DNA of 52,821 bases from Acidobacteriota bacterium (GCA_026394015.1 JAPKZA010000018.1:1-52821); one strand, 5' to 3'. Shown: positions 23,445 through 32,897, numbered from the stretch's first letter. Program-made: numbers and translations. Notes: a model not told the origin generated them from the sequence alone.

Positions 23445-24978
23445 TCGCCGCCTTCTCCAGAACGTCTCCGCCCAAGCTGGCGCCAGCGTTTTCTATCTCG
23501 CCACCCGCTTCTTCATTCCCCCCTTCGTCCTCGCTCGCGTCGGCATGGAAGCCTACGGCCTCTACGGCACGCTCTTCGTCCTGGTCGCATACTTCGGTAT
23601 GTCCGCCATCGGCTTCTCCAGCGCCTACATCAAGTACGTCGCCGAGTTCCAGGCCAATGGCGAAACCGACCGCGCCAACCGCCTTCTCTCCTCCGGCTTT
23701 ACCCTCATGAGCGCCATTGGCATCCTCGGGTTTGGCGCGTTTCTCGCCTGCTGGCCGCGCGTCGAAGCAGGGATGAAGGTCCCCGAAAATCTTCGCGCCG
23801 ACTCCCGCTCCCTCGCCTTCCTCATCATCGGCACCTTCTTCGCCTATCTCGCCCTCTCCGTTTTCCGCGACACCCTTACCGGTCTCCAGCAGATCGCCGT
23901 CATCCAACGCGTATGGATCATCTCCTTCCTGGTGGAGACCGCGCTCATCTTCGCCCTCGTCGGCAACGGCTGGGGCCTGCTGGGCCTCGGTATCAGCTTT
24001 TCCGTCCGCACCGCCATTGAACTCGCCGCCCACTACCGCCTGGCCAAGGAGCGCATCCCCTGGCTCAGCATCCGCTGGGTCCGTCCGGACCGCGACTCCC
24101 TCCGCCTCCTTCTCAACTTCGGCGGCATCGTCCAGCTCAATGCCATGCTGTCCATCTTCCTGAACTCCATCGAACGCGTCATCGCCACCCCCCTCCTCGG
24201 CCTGACCGCCTCCGGCCTGCTCGATCTTGGCAAGCGCTTCCCCTCGATGGCCACGTCCATCCCCAGCTCCTTTGCCTCCTCCGTCCTCCCCGCCGCCGCC
24301 GAACTGCATGCCAACGACGCCAACAAAGAATCCATCGCCAACCTCTACCTCCAAACCGCCCGCCTCATGAACGCCGTCTCCGGCCTGCTCTTCGCCTTCC
24401 TCGCCTGCTTCGCCACGCTCAGCCTCACCATCTGGCTCGGCAAGCTTCCCGAAGGCGCCGCCATCCTCGTCGTTCTCTTCTCGGTCAGCTCGCAGGTCCA
24501 CCTGCTCACCGGCCCTGGCACGTCCATCCTCAAAGCCATCGGCAAGCCGAGAATGGAGTTCCACTACAGCCTGTCCAACGTCGTCGTCCTCGCCGTCATC
24601 GTGCCCGTCGTCCCCCGCACGGTCACCGGCATCGCCGCCGCCTGCGTCGCCGCCACCATCCTCTCCGCCGCCTGGTTCATCGCCCGCGCCCACGCGGAAA
24701 TGGGCGTCTCTCTCCGGCGCTACGCCCTGGATGTCCTGCTCCCCGGCCTGGTCCCTTACGCCGCCGGCATGATCCTGCTACCGCTAGCCCCCGCCGCCAC
24801 CGGCCGCTGGGAATCGCTCTTCGCCCTCGCCGTCATCGGGCCAGTCTTCGTCATCCTCGCCGCCGCCGGGCTCTACGGGTTCTGCGCCAACGACGCCGAA
24901 CGGCAAACCATCCGCCACCTCGCCAACCGCCTACCGTTCTTCGGGCTCCCAGCGGAGGTTCGCCAGCCAGGTCTCTAA
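23434..24978 (+). CDS. Wzx-type lipid-linked oligosaccharide flippase (MOP superfamily)
   Basis: Polytopic membrane protein of 514 residues with 12-14 hydrophobic segments and the N-terminal pattern of polysaccharide flippases (A-S-V-F-Y-L-A-T-R-F-F-I-P-P-F-V-L, G-M-E-A-Y-G-L-Y-G). Expected role: moving the completed lipid-linked unit across the inner membrane for the polymerase at 6954-8315. It overlaps the preceding gene by 11 bp. Its 3' end overlaps the 3' end of the convergent hybrid kinase gene by 48 bp. Confidence 0.9.
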   Translation: MPHSRRLLQNVSAQAGASVFYLATRFFIPPFVLARVGMEAYGLYGTLFVLVAYFGMSAIGFSSAYIKYVAEFQANGETDRANRLLSSGFTLMSAIGILGFGAFLACWPRVEAGMKVPENLRADSRSLAFLIIGTFFAYLALSVFRDTLTGLQQIAVIQRVWIISFLVETALIFALVGNGWGLLGLGISFSVRTAIELAAHYRLAKERIPWLSIRWVRPDRDSLRLLLNFGGIVQLNAMLSIFLNSIERVIATPLLGLTASGLLDLGKRFPSMATSIPSSFASSVLPAAAELHANDANKESIANLYLQTARLMNAVSGLLFAFLACFATLSLTIWLGKLPEGAAILVVLFSVSSQVHLLTGPGTSILKAIGKPRMEFHYSLSNVVVLAVIVPVVPRTVTGIAAACVAATILSAAWFIARAHAEMGVSLRRYALDVLLPGLVPYAAGMILLPLAPAATGRWESLFALAVIGPVFVILAAAGLYGFCANDAERQTIRHLANRLPFFGLPAEVRQPGL

Positions 24979-27900
24979 CCCCGCCGCCAGCGCGTCCACT
25001 TCGTTCGCCGCGCCCGCCTTCGCACACTCCTCAATCGCCGTGCCCACTCGCGTAATCTCATCAAACCCGTACGACGATCCCGTCCCCTTCAGGTTGTGTC
25101 CCAATAGCGCCGCCTGCGCCAGCTCGCCGCTGTCTGCCGCTTTCCGGATCGATGCCGCCTGCTGCTGCACCCTACTCAGAAATCCGGGAATCAGATCCGC
25201 CAGATCCATATCCACACGAATCACCCTCTCCGCCACCTCCACCGCCGGCCCCACGAAGCCCCATCGGTCCACTACGTCCACCAGCGCCTGCGGCCGAAAT
25301 GGCTTCGTCACGTAATCGTCCATATCGGCCGAAAATGCGTGCTCCCGGTATTCCTGCATCGCGTGCGCTGTCAACGCGATGATCGGCGTCCGCTTCCAGC
25401 CGGCCTGCGCTTCATGCGCCCGAATCCGGCTGGTCGCGTCGAAGCCGCTGCCGTCCGGCAGCATCAGGTCCATCAGGATCACGTCGAACCGTTCCTTTGT
25501 CCCTACTCCCACCGCGGCGCTCACCGTCGCCGCCAGGACCACTAAGTGGCCCTGATTGACTAACACCCGGTTCGCATAGTACTGCCCTACCGGATTGTCT
25601 TCCACCAGCAGTACCCGTAACGGACGCCCCTGAACCGCCGCCGTCCGCTGCGCCCCGTCACTGGTTTCTGTCAGGGCCCCTTCGTCCTCATAGAGCCGCG
25701 AAATCGCGCGACCGATCCGCACCGGCGTCAACGGATACGCCAGCTCGCCGCTTCGCCCAGGCATCGCGTCCATCGACCGCCTGCGGGTCCCCGGGCCGGT
25801 AATCCGCAGGAATCGCGCCACTTTGCCTAGCGATGTCAACCGCGCCAGCTGCCGCAATTGCACTGCCGTTCCCCGGCATCTCTCATCGAACACGAACAGC
25901 GTCTCCGCCTCGCACTGATCGGCGAATTCCAGTGCCGCCGCCGCATCCGTGAACGTGTGAACAGCATAGCCCGCCGCGGTCATTGCCTCGTGCGACAACT
26001 CCCCCCGCTCCGGTGCCGCCAGCAACAGAATCGCCAGAATCGGCCGCTGTTCCGTGAAGACCTCCGTCACCGGTAGCGGGATGCGCAGGGAGAACCGCGA
26101 CCCCCTCCCCTCCTCCGATTCCAGCGTCAACTCCCCGCCCAACGCCTCCGACAGCAGCCGCGAAATGCTCAACCCGAGCCCCGTACCCCCGGCCAGCCGC
26201 ACCGCCGGCGCGTCCACGCGGAAGAACTTCTGAAACACTTGCCCCAGGACATGTGCCGGAATCCCGATGCCCGTGTCTTCCACACAAAAGTGCGCAGCCA
26301 CCCGCCCGCCGTCCAAATGCTCCATCGCCAGCCGGACCACAATCGAACCCCGCTCCGTAAACTTCGTCGCGTTGCTGATCAGGTTGATCAGAATCTGACG
26401 AATCCGGTTCGCATCGCCCCGCAGCCGGAAGCCGTCCCCCTGCGGGATGAAGTACAGCTGCAGTCCCTTTGCCTCGGCCCGCCCCCGCAGGGTCTCCACC
26501 GCCTGCTCCACCACCTCCATCGGGTCGAACGGGGCCGACTCGATATCCACCTGTCCGGCCTCAATCTTCGAAAAATCCAACAAATCGTTGATCAGGCCCA
26601 GTAGCGATTCCGCCCCCACCGCCACCGAATCCAGCATTTCCCGCTGATTGACATCCAGCCGCGTCGCCTTCAGCAGCTCCGTCAAACCCAGCACGGCGTT
26701 TAAGGGCGTCCGGATTTCGTGACTCATGTTCGCCAGGAAATCGCCCTTGGCCTGATTGGCGCTCTCCGCCTCCCGGATGGCCGCCTTTAACTGTGTTTCG
26801 GCCGCCTTTCGCGCCGAAATGTCCCGCAAAATCGTCGTGTAAATCCGCCGTCCGGCCTTGTGCGATAGCCCATAGGACAGCTCCAGCGGCACACGCAGAC
26901 CGTCCGTTCTTTGGCCAATCAGCTCAATCCCGAACGACGCAACCTTGCCTGTCGCCCTGGAGATCATCCGTGCCAGGATCCGGCCATATCTCGCCCGCAA
27001 CTCCTCCGGCGACCAGTCAAATATGGCCGTCCCGGCCAGCGCTCCGTCCTCGCAGCCAAAGATCCGGTGCGCCGCCGCGTTGGCGTACTCGATCCGGTAC
27101 TCCTCGTCCAGCGTCATAATGCCGTCCGACGCCGTTTCCGCCACCACCCGGTACCGCTCTTCGCTGTCCCGCAGTACTGCTTCCGCCCGCCACCTCTCTG
27201 TCACATCCCGGTGAGACCACAGCCTGCCTACCACCTGCTGTCCCACCCGCTGCGGTTGCGTATCCCGCTCCAGCACGCGCCCGTCCAGTAGGTGAATCAC
27301 ATCGGAGCCGGACTCCTCCGGGTGCTCATACAACCATTCAACCCGCCTGTCAAAATCGTCCGGCCGCGATGTCTTCCTTCGGGCCAGCGCCCGCAGCGCC
27401 CCAGGGCTGCGGTCCTCCGTTGCTCCTTTCGGAAACTTCCAGATCTCCAGTAATCGCTTGTTGACGATCAACGCCCGCCCCGTCAGGTCGGCCACCAGAA
27501 TCCCGTCCTGGGTTGCCTCCAACGTCGCGTTTAAAGTCGCCAACAGCTTGTCCCGCTCGTCCTGCTCGGCCAGCGACTGCGTCACATCCCGGTAAAGCCA
27601 CACCCGCCCCACAATCCGCTGCTTCATCCGGTGTGGGTTGGTTGTCACCTGAATTACCCTGCCATCCACCAATCGCAGGAAATCTTCGCTTGTCTGCTCC
27701 GGGTTTGCCAATAGCTCTTCCCGGCGTCTCCGCCAATCCGGTTCGTCGATTAATTGGGGGCCGACCCACTCATTGAGCGCCTGCCGGTTCGGACGTTCCA
27801 GCGACTTCGCCGGTATCTTCCACATCTCCACCCATCGCCCGTTAAAGAGCAGTTCGTTGCCCTTAATATCAGTAACTAGAATGCCCTCGTGCGTTGATTC

Positions 27901-29361
27901 AATGGTGGAGTGCAACAGCGCCGATGCGGCACCTCGCTGCGCCTCCGCCTCCCGCCGCTCTACGAACTGTCCCACCTGGTTCCCCAGTCCGCTGACCATC
28001 TCTATCAATACCGCTGAAGGTTCTTCGTCCTGCCGCGAGAAAAACTCCATCACCCCATGCACTTCCCCGCCGATCTCCACCGGAACCGCGAGCCCGCTCC
28101 GCAGTCCCGCCGCCGCCGCCTCTCGCGCACGCAGGAAATGACCTTCCTCCAGTACGCCCATCCAGTGCGGTCTCCGGCTGCTCCACACCTCAGCCAGAAG
28201 CCCATGGTCTTCCTCAAACCGCATCCGGCGGCTGGCCGTGTCAAAGTCCGATCCTCGCAGCGAGTCTACCCGCCACTGATACCGGCAAATCAACCCCCTC
28301 GCCGCCGGATCCACCCGCCACATCGCCCCGTACTCATACCCCAGTCCGTTGCAGATCTTCCCCAAAATCTGCGGCAACGCCACATCCACGTCCGTCGACT
28401 CCGCCAGAATCTTCGTCACCGAATAGGCAAGATGGCTCCGCAGCTCCCACTGCTTCCGCGCGGTGATGTCGGTGACAATCGCCATGTACCCTTCATACCC
28501 GCCATCGGCGCCCGTCAATGGATGAGCCTCTACTGTGACCCACATCTTCTTCCCGCTTTTGGTGTAGTTCAGTAGCTCGACATGAAACGAGCTGCGCTGC
28601 TCAACTTGGTGCGCTGCGTACTCCGCGGCGTGGACGTCCGTCTCGGGACCGCGCAGAACCGCGGGGCCCGTCCGGCCCTTTACCTCCGCCAGCGTGTATC
28701 CAGTCAATCGCTCGAAGCTGTCGTTCACCCACTCAATCCGGTCTTCCGCGTCGGAGATGATCACGGCGTTGATTGTCCGCGCCGCGATCATCGACAGCCG
28801 CGTCTTTTCCTTGTCCTGCTCTGCCAGTCGGATGTTGACGGCCCGCAACTCCTCCCGCTGCGACTGCAACCTTTTCGTCAGCCGCCGCAAGTCGTCCAGC
28901 GCGAGGCTCTGCGCCTGTACTACCTGCAGAAACTCGGGCATCGAATCGTGGACCGGAAAGTCGCCGATCTGCAGCCCCAGCGTTTGTATCGCGCCCACTT
29001 CCGGCAGCCAGGGAGAACAAAGAAACATCGTGCACAACTGCTCCGGCAAATCCAACATCTGCCCGCGCAGCCGCAGCTGCGCGACGTTCCGGTGCCTCAG
29101 AATGAACAGTTGGCCATGCGCCTCAGGCAGCCCGTTCCATTCCCTGTTCGACGACGGCCGCTCAATCTCAAACAGTTGGCGCACATCCACCCCCGGTATC
29201 GCCTCCGGACAGATCTTCGCTAGGGATCGACCCACGTGCACCAGCCGTAATTGCGCATCGAATGCAAGATGAAACGGAAACAGTTCCGCGATCTGATCGG
29301 GCGTCAGCTGCACGCCCGGCCCCGGGTTACCCTCTTTACCAGCGGATGATGAATTCGTCAT
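24931..29361 (-). CDS. HNOBA-PAS-GAF hybrid histidine kinase with receiver and HPt domains (H-NOX partner kinase)
   Basis: About 1476 residues. In order: an HNOBA-type domain (about 20-150; F-P-F-H-L-A-F-D...V-G-R-S-L), which in other proteins couples to H-NOX; a coiled coil (150-190); PAS (195-310); GAF (320-475); three more PAS domains (about 485-860); HisKA with S-H-E-I-R-T-P-L-N; an HATPase domain with N-A-T-K-F and G-T-G-L-G-L; a receiver-like domain lacking a clear phospho-Asp; a true receiver (V-E-D-N, L-M-D-L-M-L-P-D-G, T-K-P-F); and an HPt domain with G-H-N-L-K-G-T-G. The ATG at 29361 was preferred to the GTG three codons earlier. It overlaps the H-NOX gene by 26 bp. Likely output: phosphotransfer through HPt to the adjacent sigma-54 regulator. 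Confidence 0.92.
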   Translation of the reverse strand: MTNSSSAGKEGNPGPGVQLTPDQIAELFPFHLAFDAQLRLVHVGRSLAKICPEAIPGVDVRQLFEIERPSSNREWNGLPEAHGQLFILRHRNVAQLRLRGQMLDLPEQLCTMFLCSPWLPEVGAIQTLGLQIGDFPVHDSMPEFLQVVQAQSLALDDLRRLTKRLQSQREELRAVNIRLAEQDKEKTRLSMIAARTINAVIISDAEDRIEWVNDSFERLTGYTLAEVKGRTGPAVLRGPETDVHAAEYAAHQVEQRSSFHVELLNYTKSGKKMWVTVEAHPLTGADGGYEGYMAIVTDITARKQWELRSHLAYSVTKILAESTDVDVALPQILGKICNGLGYEYGAMWRVDPAARGLICRYQWRVDSLRGSDFDTASRRMRFEEDHGLLAEVWSSRRPHWMGVLEEGHFLRAREAAAAGLRSGLAVPVEIGGEVHGVMEFFSRQDEEPSAVLIEMVSGLGNQVGQFVERREAEAQRGAASALLHSTIESTHEGILVTDIKGNELLFNGRWVEMWKIPAKSLERPNRQALNEWVGPQLIDEPDWRRRREELLANPEQTSEDFLRLVDGRVIQVTTNPHRMKQRIVGRVWLYRDVTQSLAEQDERDKLLATLNATLEATQDGILVADLTGRALIVNKRLLEIWKFPKGATEDRSPGALRALARRKTSRPDDFDRRVEWLYEHPEESGSDVIHLLDGRVLERDTQPQRVGQQVVGRLWSHRDVTERWRAEAVLRDSEERYRVVAETASDGIMTLDEEYRIEYANAAAHRIFGCEDGALAGTAIFDWSPEELRARYGRILARMISRATGKVASFGIELIGQRTDGLRVPLELSYGLSHKAGRRIYTTILRDISARKAAETQLKAAIREAESANQAKGDFLANMSHEIRTPLNAVLGLTELLKATRLDVNQREMLDSVAVGAESLLGLINDLLDFSKIEAGQVDIESAPFDPMEVVEQAVETLRGRAEAKGLQLYFIPQGDGFRLRGDANRIRQILINLISNATKFTERGSIVVRLAMEHLDGGRVAAHFCVEDTGIGIPAHVLGQVFQKFFRVDAPAVRLAGGTGLGLSISRLLSEALGGELTLESEEGRGSRFSLRIPLPVTEVFTEQRPILAILLLAAPERGELSHEAMTAAGYAVHTFTDAAAALEFADQCEAETLFVFDERCRGTAVQLRQLARLTSLGKVARFLRITGPGTRRRSMDAMPGRSGELAYPLTPVRIGRAISRLYEDEGALTETSDGAQRTAAVQGRPLRVLLVEDNPVGQYYANRVLVNQGHLVVLAATVSAAVGVGTKERFDVILMDLMLPDGSGFDATSRIRAHEAQAGWKRTPIIALTAHAMQEYREHAFSADMDDYVTKPFRPQALVDVVDRWGFVGPAVEVAERVIRVDMDLADLIPGFLSRVQQQAASIRKAADSGELAQAALLGHNLKGTGSSYGFDEITRVGTAIEECAKAGAANEVDALAAGLETWLANLRWEPEER

Positions 29362-29878
29362 GATCGGCACCTGACGATTTGTCGGTGGCCTGGGTCACCT
29401 CAACCGCAGTCTCAAAAAGCTGGCCCAGGCCAACGATCAAACCGCGTACAAAGGGGGCTAGCCCGGCTCGATGCGAACGATAATGCAAACGCAGCGAGTG
29501 TTCCTCCACGTCACTACAGGCAAACTCCGGCGGCTGCAGATGCGGGAAGATCATGCTCAGCCGCGCATGGAAATTTGGCAGATTCACCAGGAACTCCCGA
29601 AACGTGGTCCCGCTTGACGCCATCAGGTCCCCATACCCTTTTTGCGCCGTCTGCATTACCCAGTGAACCCCGAACGCCTCCAGGATCTTCTCGGCTGGTA
29701 CGCCCAATTCCGCGCTCGCCGCTCCCACCAGTCCGTAGGTCAGCGAATCGTCGTACCCCTCATTGCTGACAAAGACTTCCACGTCGACGCCCGCGCGCTC
29801 CTTGATCCGCTCCCACACCGCCTCGCCGTGGCCGGATATGACCATCTCTTCAATCGCCCGATTTACCATTCCGTACAT
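29336..29878 (-). CDS. H-NOX haem nitric-oxide sensor protein
   Basis: A stand-alone 180-residue H-NOX domain: M-Y-G-M-V-N at the start, the proximal haem ligand His104 in N-F-H-A-R, and the haem-propionate motif Y-x-S-x-R at Y133, S135 and R137. The position five residues after R137, which is a hydrogen-bonding Tyr in O2-binding H-NOX proteins, is Pro here, so NO rather than O2 is the expected ligand. A good ribosome site (AGGAGG, overlapping the stop of the regulator) lies 8 bp before the ATG. It sits between its regulator and its HNOBA kinase in one operon. Known H-NOX proteins inhibit or activate such kinases on NO binding. Confidence 0.95.
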   Translation of the reverse strand: MYGMVNRAIEEMVISGHGEAVWERIKERAGVDVEVFVSNEGYDDSLTYGLVGAASAELGVPAEKILEAFGVHWVMQTAQKGYGDLMASSGTTFREFLVNLPNFHARLSMIFPHLQPPEFACSDVEEHSLRLHYRSHRAGLAPFVRGLIVGLGQLFETAVEVTQATDKSSGADHDEFIIRW

Positions 29879-29890
29879 GCCGTTCGCCTC

Positions 29891-31294
29891 CTATGCCCCG
29901 CCCGACTTGCGTAGCTCATCAATCTGACCTTCCAGGTCGAACGTCCGCAGCATCCGATAAAACCGCGTGCGGCCGATATTCAACTCCCGCATCGCGGCCG
30001 ATGCGTTCCCCTCGTGCTTCTGCAGCGCAGCCACAAGCAGCCGTTTCGACGCGTCTTCCAGCGTGCCGCCATCGGCCACCGCTTCGGCCTGAATTGCCGC
30101 TGCAGCAGCCGGCGTGGCTCGCAACCGGTCCGGCAGGTCCACCGCGTCAATCTCTTCTCCATTGGCCACAACCATCGCCCGCTGGATCACGTTCTGCAAC
30201 TCCCGTACGTTGCCCGGCCAGTCATGCGCCAGCATTACTCCTAGAGCGGCCGGCCTCATCCCCGTCACCCGCGGGTTAATCGTGTCCCGGTGATGCCGAA
30301 TAAACAGTTGCGCCAGCACCGGGATGTCTTCCTTGCGTCGCCGCAGCGGCGGCAGTTCCAGCTCAAACACCGCCAGACGGAAGAATAAATCCTCCCGGAA
30401 CCGTCCGGCCCGGACGTCGTCGGCCAGATTCCGGTGCGTCGCCGTAATCAGCCGGAAATCCGAACGGATCATGGCCGACCCGCCCAGCCGCTGAAAGCTT
30501 CTTTCCTGTAAAACCCGTAACAGCTTCGCCTGCACATTGGCCGACAGCTCGCCAATTTCGTCCAGAAAAATGGTGCCCCGATTTGCCTCTTCAAAACGGC
30601 CCGCCCGCCGCGTGGCCGCCCCCGTAAAGGCGCCCTTCTCGTGCCCGAACAGTTCGCTCTCCAACAGATTCTCCGGAATCGCCGCCGAATTCACCGCGAT
30701 GAACGGACCCTTACTCCGGCTGCTCGACTGGTGCAGAGCCCGCGCAACCAACTCTTTCCCAGTGCCGCTCTCGCCGTGAATGACAACAGACACATCCGTC
30801 ACCGCCAGCCGGTCCAACTGCCGGAAAACCGCCTTCATCGCCGACGAGTTTCCGGCAATTCCCGGATATCCGCGCCCCTCCACCTCGCGTTCCAATTGGG
30901 TGACCCGTTGTGCCATTCGCCCATGCGCGATGGCGTTCCTGATCGTGGTCAGAAACTTGGTGTTGTCGAACGGTTTCGTCAGATAGTCATGCGCGCCCAG
31001 CTTCATCGCCTGCACGGCGGTCCCCGCTGAATCGTCCGCCGTCAGGACAACTACAGGCAACACCGGGAACCGCTCCCGGATCCGTTCCAGTGTCTCCAGC
31101 CCACTCAGCCCTGGCATGTTCATGTCCAGGCAAATCGCCTCCGGCATGTCCTCCGACAAAGCCTCAAGACATTCGGCGCCGCCGTCAAATCCAAATGCTT
31201 CGTAGCCCTCGCGCTTCAGCCAACGCTCCACTAACGCGCGCATCGCCTCGTCATCGTCGACCACAAAAATAAGGTTCTCCGATTCACTCGTCAT
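29891..31294 (-). CDS. Sigma-54-dependent response regulator (NtrC family)
   Basis: A 467-residue enhancer-binding protein: receiver domain (residues about 8-120; V-D-D-D-E, phospho-Asp in C-L-D-M-N-M-P, T-K-P-F), AAA+ domain (about 145-380) with Walker A G-E-S-G-T-G-K-E, the sigma-54 contact motif G-A-F-T-G-A, Walker B I-F-L-D-E-I-G-E, and a Fis-type helix-turn-helix at the end (A-S-A-A-M-R-E-L-N-I-G-R-T-R-F-Y-R-M-L). First gene of the H-NOX operon. The start at ATG 31294 is preferred; a GTG 18 bp upstream is possible. Upstream are a sigma-54 promoter and a near-perfect palindrome, so autoregulation is likely, and similar sites lie before the polysaccharide genes. Confidence 0.94.
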   Translation of the reverse strand: MTSESENLIFVVDDDEAMRALVERWLKREGYEAFGFDGGAECLEALSEDMPEAICLDMNMPGLSGLETLERIRERFPVLPVVVLTADDSAGTAVQAMKLGAHDYLTKPFDNTKFLTTIRNAIAHGRMAQRVTQLEREVEGRGYPGIAGNSSAMKAVFRQLDRLAVTDVSVVIHGESGTGKELVARALHQSSSRSKGPFIAVNSAAIPENLLESELFGHEKGAFTGAATRRAGRFEEANRGTIFLDEIGELSANVQAKLLRVLQERSFQRLGGSAMIRSDFRLITATHRNLADDVRAGRFREDLFFRLAVFELELPPLRRRKEDIPVLAQLFIRHHRDTINPRVTGMRPAALGVMLAHDWPGNVRELQNVIQRAMVVANGEEIDAVDLPDRLRATPAAAAAIQAEAVADGGTLEDASKRLLVAALQKHEGNASAAMRELNIGRTRFYRMLRTFDLEGQIDELRKSGGA

Positions 31295-31355
31295 CTGTGG
31301 ATATGGTGGCACAAGTCAGGTCGATGAGAATGCTCCGGCAGGTCCCACTCCTTTC

Positions 31356-31374
31356 CATGCAAGCCAATCGCCAA
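31356..31374 (-). promoter_or_regulatory. Predicted sigma-54 promoter of the H-NOX signalling operon
   Basis: On the minus strand: TTGGCGATTGGCTTGCATG, with GG and GC 10 bases apart and a full TTGCA -12 box. The predicted start point is near 31347, leaving a leader of about 53 nt to the ATG at 31294. Confidence 0.68.
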
Positions 31375-31452
31375 CTCGCCACGCCTGAATTCGTCCTATT
31401 TCGTTCTCGTTAGCCGCAAGAGCCGCTCAAAGCGGAACACTGTTCTGTTTTG

Positions 31453-31473
31453 GCTGTATCGATTCGAAACAGC
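31453..31473. promoter_or_regulatory. Palindromic activator site of the sigma-54 regulator
   Basis: CTGTATCGATTCGAAACAG plus one flanking G/C pair forms a 21-bp palindrome with a single mismatched pair, centred on 31463, about 116 bp before the predicted start point of the regulator's own operon. Half-sites of the same sequence recur at 3529, 3560, 8321, 14220 and 15259. Confidence 0.7.
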
Positions 31474-31949
31474 ACCACGGGTCGTCGGTGTTGCCTCTGT
31501 TTCAGTACTGGCCCGGAGCACCCTCAGGCGATGCTCAATCCGTGCCGCTCTGTTCGTTTTCCGACTAAACGGGAACCCAATGGCGCATCGTCAGAAGCGC
31601 CGCTCCGCTGTCGCTACATCAGCAAACATGGCGGAAGGCATCTGGAAAATAACATCCGAATACCTGTGCCTGTCGCCAACTCCGTACGCCGGGAGATTGC
31701 CCGTACAGGCGCGCCCATCGTGGTTTGGTTTGGTTTGAAGCAGCAGGAATGCGTCGACCCGGGTTTGGCTTCTCTCCTCGAGTCGATTTTGTGGCCCGAG
31801 TGTGAGAACGAATTCGAGGTCCTTCGGTAGAACGGCGATCCTTATGTAGGCGTTTCGGCTTAAGCTTGCGATAGAGTCGGGTGCAAACAATGAGGCCGCG
31901 CGGCACTCGTACCTGTGATGCAGGCACCCCACCCGCGCAATGGCAACGC

Positions 31950-32897
31950 CGCGTCCCGACATTGTTGGCCGCACGGCCGAGGATGCCGAGCGTCATTGCA
32001 ACAGAACAAGTGCGTTCTTTCTCCGTGATAATACCCGAAATAGGAAGACAGCGTCAGAGGGAGCGAGGCTTCGCTGAAGCCCATCAGAGGATCGAGGCAT
32101 TCCCGGCGAATGGTCCCGATAACGCTTGCGATATAGGCTCGCTGCCAGCGCGACCGGGGCGCTGAGAGCACATTTGAAAGATCGGAGCCGAAGATGCCGT
32201 CGGAATCCCGCAACAAGTTGCGCGTGACTCGGTCAAACGGGAAGGTCTTGAGAAGTTGCTGGCCGGTCCACTCGGCGGTGGGATGAGCGGTGCCATTAAA
32301 ATGGAAAATCTGCCTACGATCGTGAGCGAGCACCAGGAACACGTAGAGGACCTGGAAGCCGATCGTGGGCACCGTGAAGAAATCGACCGAGACGAATGAC
32401 TTGAGGTGATTGTCGAGAAAGGTTCGCCAAATCGGAGAAGAAGGCTTGATGAGCCGGACCATGTTCTTACCGACGCTGGTCTGGCCGATGTTGATGCCTC
32501 GCATCCACAGTGCGGGTTGTCGCGGCACATAGTGCGGATCAGTTAGCGGACGTCTTCGGAAACGTTAGGCCGACCGCGCTGTCCGGTTCGGATCTTCCAC
32601 CGCCAGAAAGAGCGGCAGCCCCGCCGTTTTCAGGCGATTACGGTTGCAAGCTTGACGTTTACAAGAACAGAAGGCCAGTCGCGCCAGACTCCGCACAGCC
32701 ACGCCCACAGGAGCCGATGCGGGCTGGCCAGCTTCGGCTTTTTGCAGGAATGAGGCAGGAAGCCGAGTTGTTGCCGAAACACGAGAGTCTCCATCAGGAC
32801 AGGAGGGCGGCTCGGAATTTGACGGTTGCTGACGCGACGGCTCCAACAGGCGGAGTGCGTCGACAGCCAAGCGTAGGAACTGAAGGAGGGCAAGCAA
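31950..32897 (-). pseudogene. Decayed DDE transposase/integrase-core gene
   Basis: Pieces in all three minus-strand frames match one rve-type transposase in order: L-Q-F-L-R-L-A-V-D-A-L-R (32897 down), V-F-R-Q-Q-L, W-R-D-W-P-S-V-L-V-N-V-K-L-A-T-V-I-A then stop, R-G-R-P-N-V-S-E-D-V-R then stop, L-I-R-T-M-C-R-D-N-P, then W-R-T-F-L-D-N-H and V-S-V-D-F-F-T-V-P-T (first Asp), L-L-R-D-S-D-G-I-F-G (second Asp), and S-A-P-R-S-x-W-Q. The catalytic Glu position (normally V-E-R-V-I-G) reads I-A-S-V-I-G, and about 12 residues before S-A-P-R-S are missing. No terminal repeats were found. Old insertion remnant beside the regulator operon. Confidence 0.8.

Larger units (their letters stand above)
31295..31860. 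other. Intergenic region upstream of the H-NOX operon
   Basis: Holds the sigma-54 promoter and palindrome described separately. A 126-codon plus-strand frame (31450-31830) shows no recognisable domain, overlaps the palindrome, and has no convincing ribosome site; I do not call it a gene. Confidence 0.6.

Noticed and set aside
29336-29878. H-NOX as an O2 sensor
   Set aside because: The position equivalent to the distal Tyr of O2-binding members is Pro, so NO is the likelier ligand.
31450-31830. 126-codon plus-strand frame
   Set aside because: No family, no ribosome site, and it overlaps the activator palindrome; likely chance.
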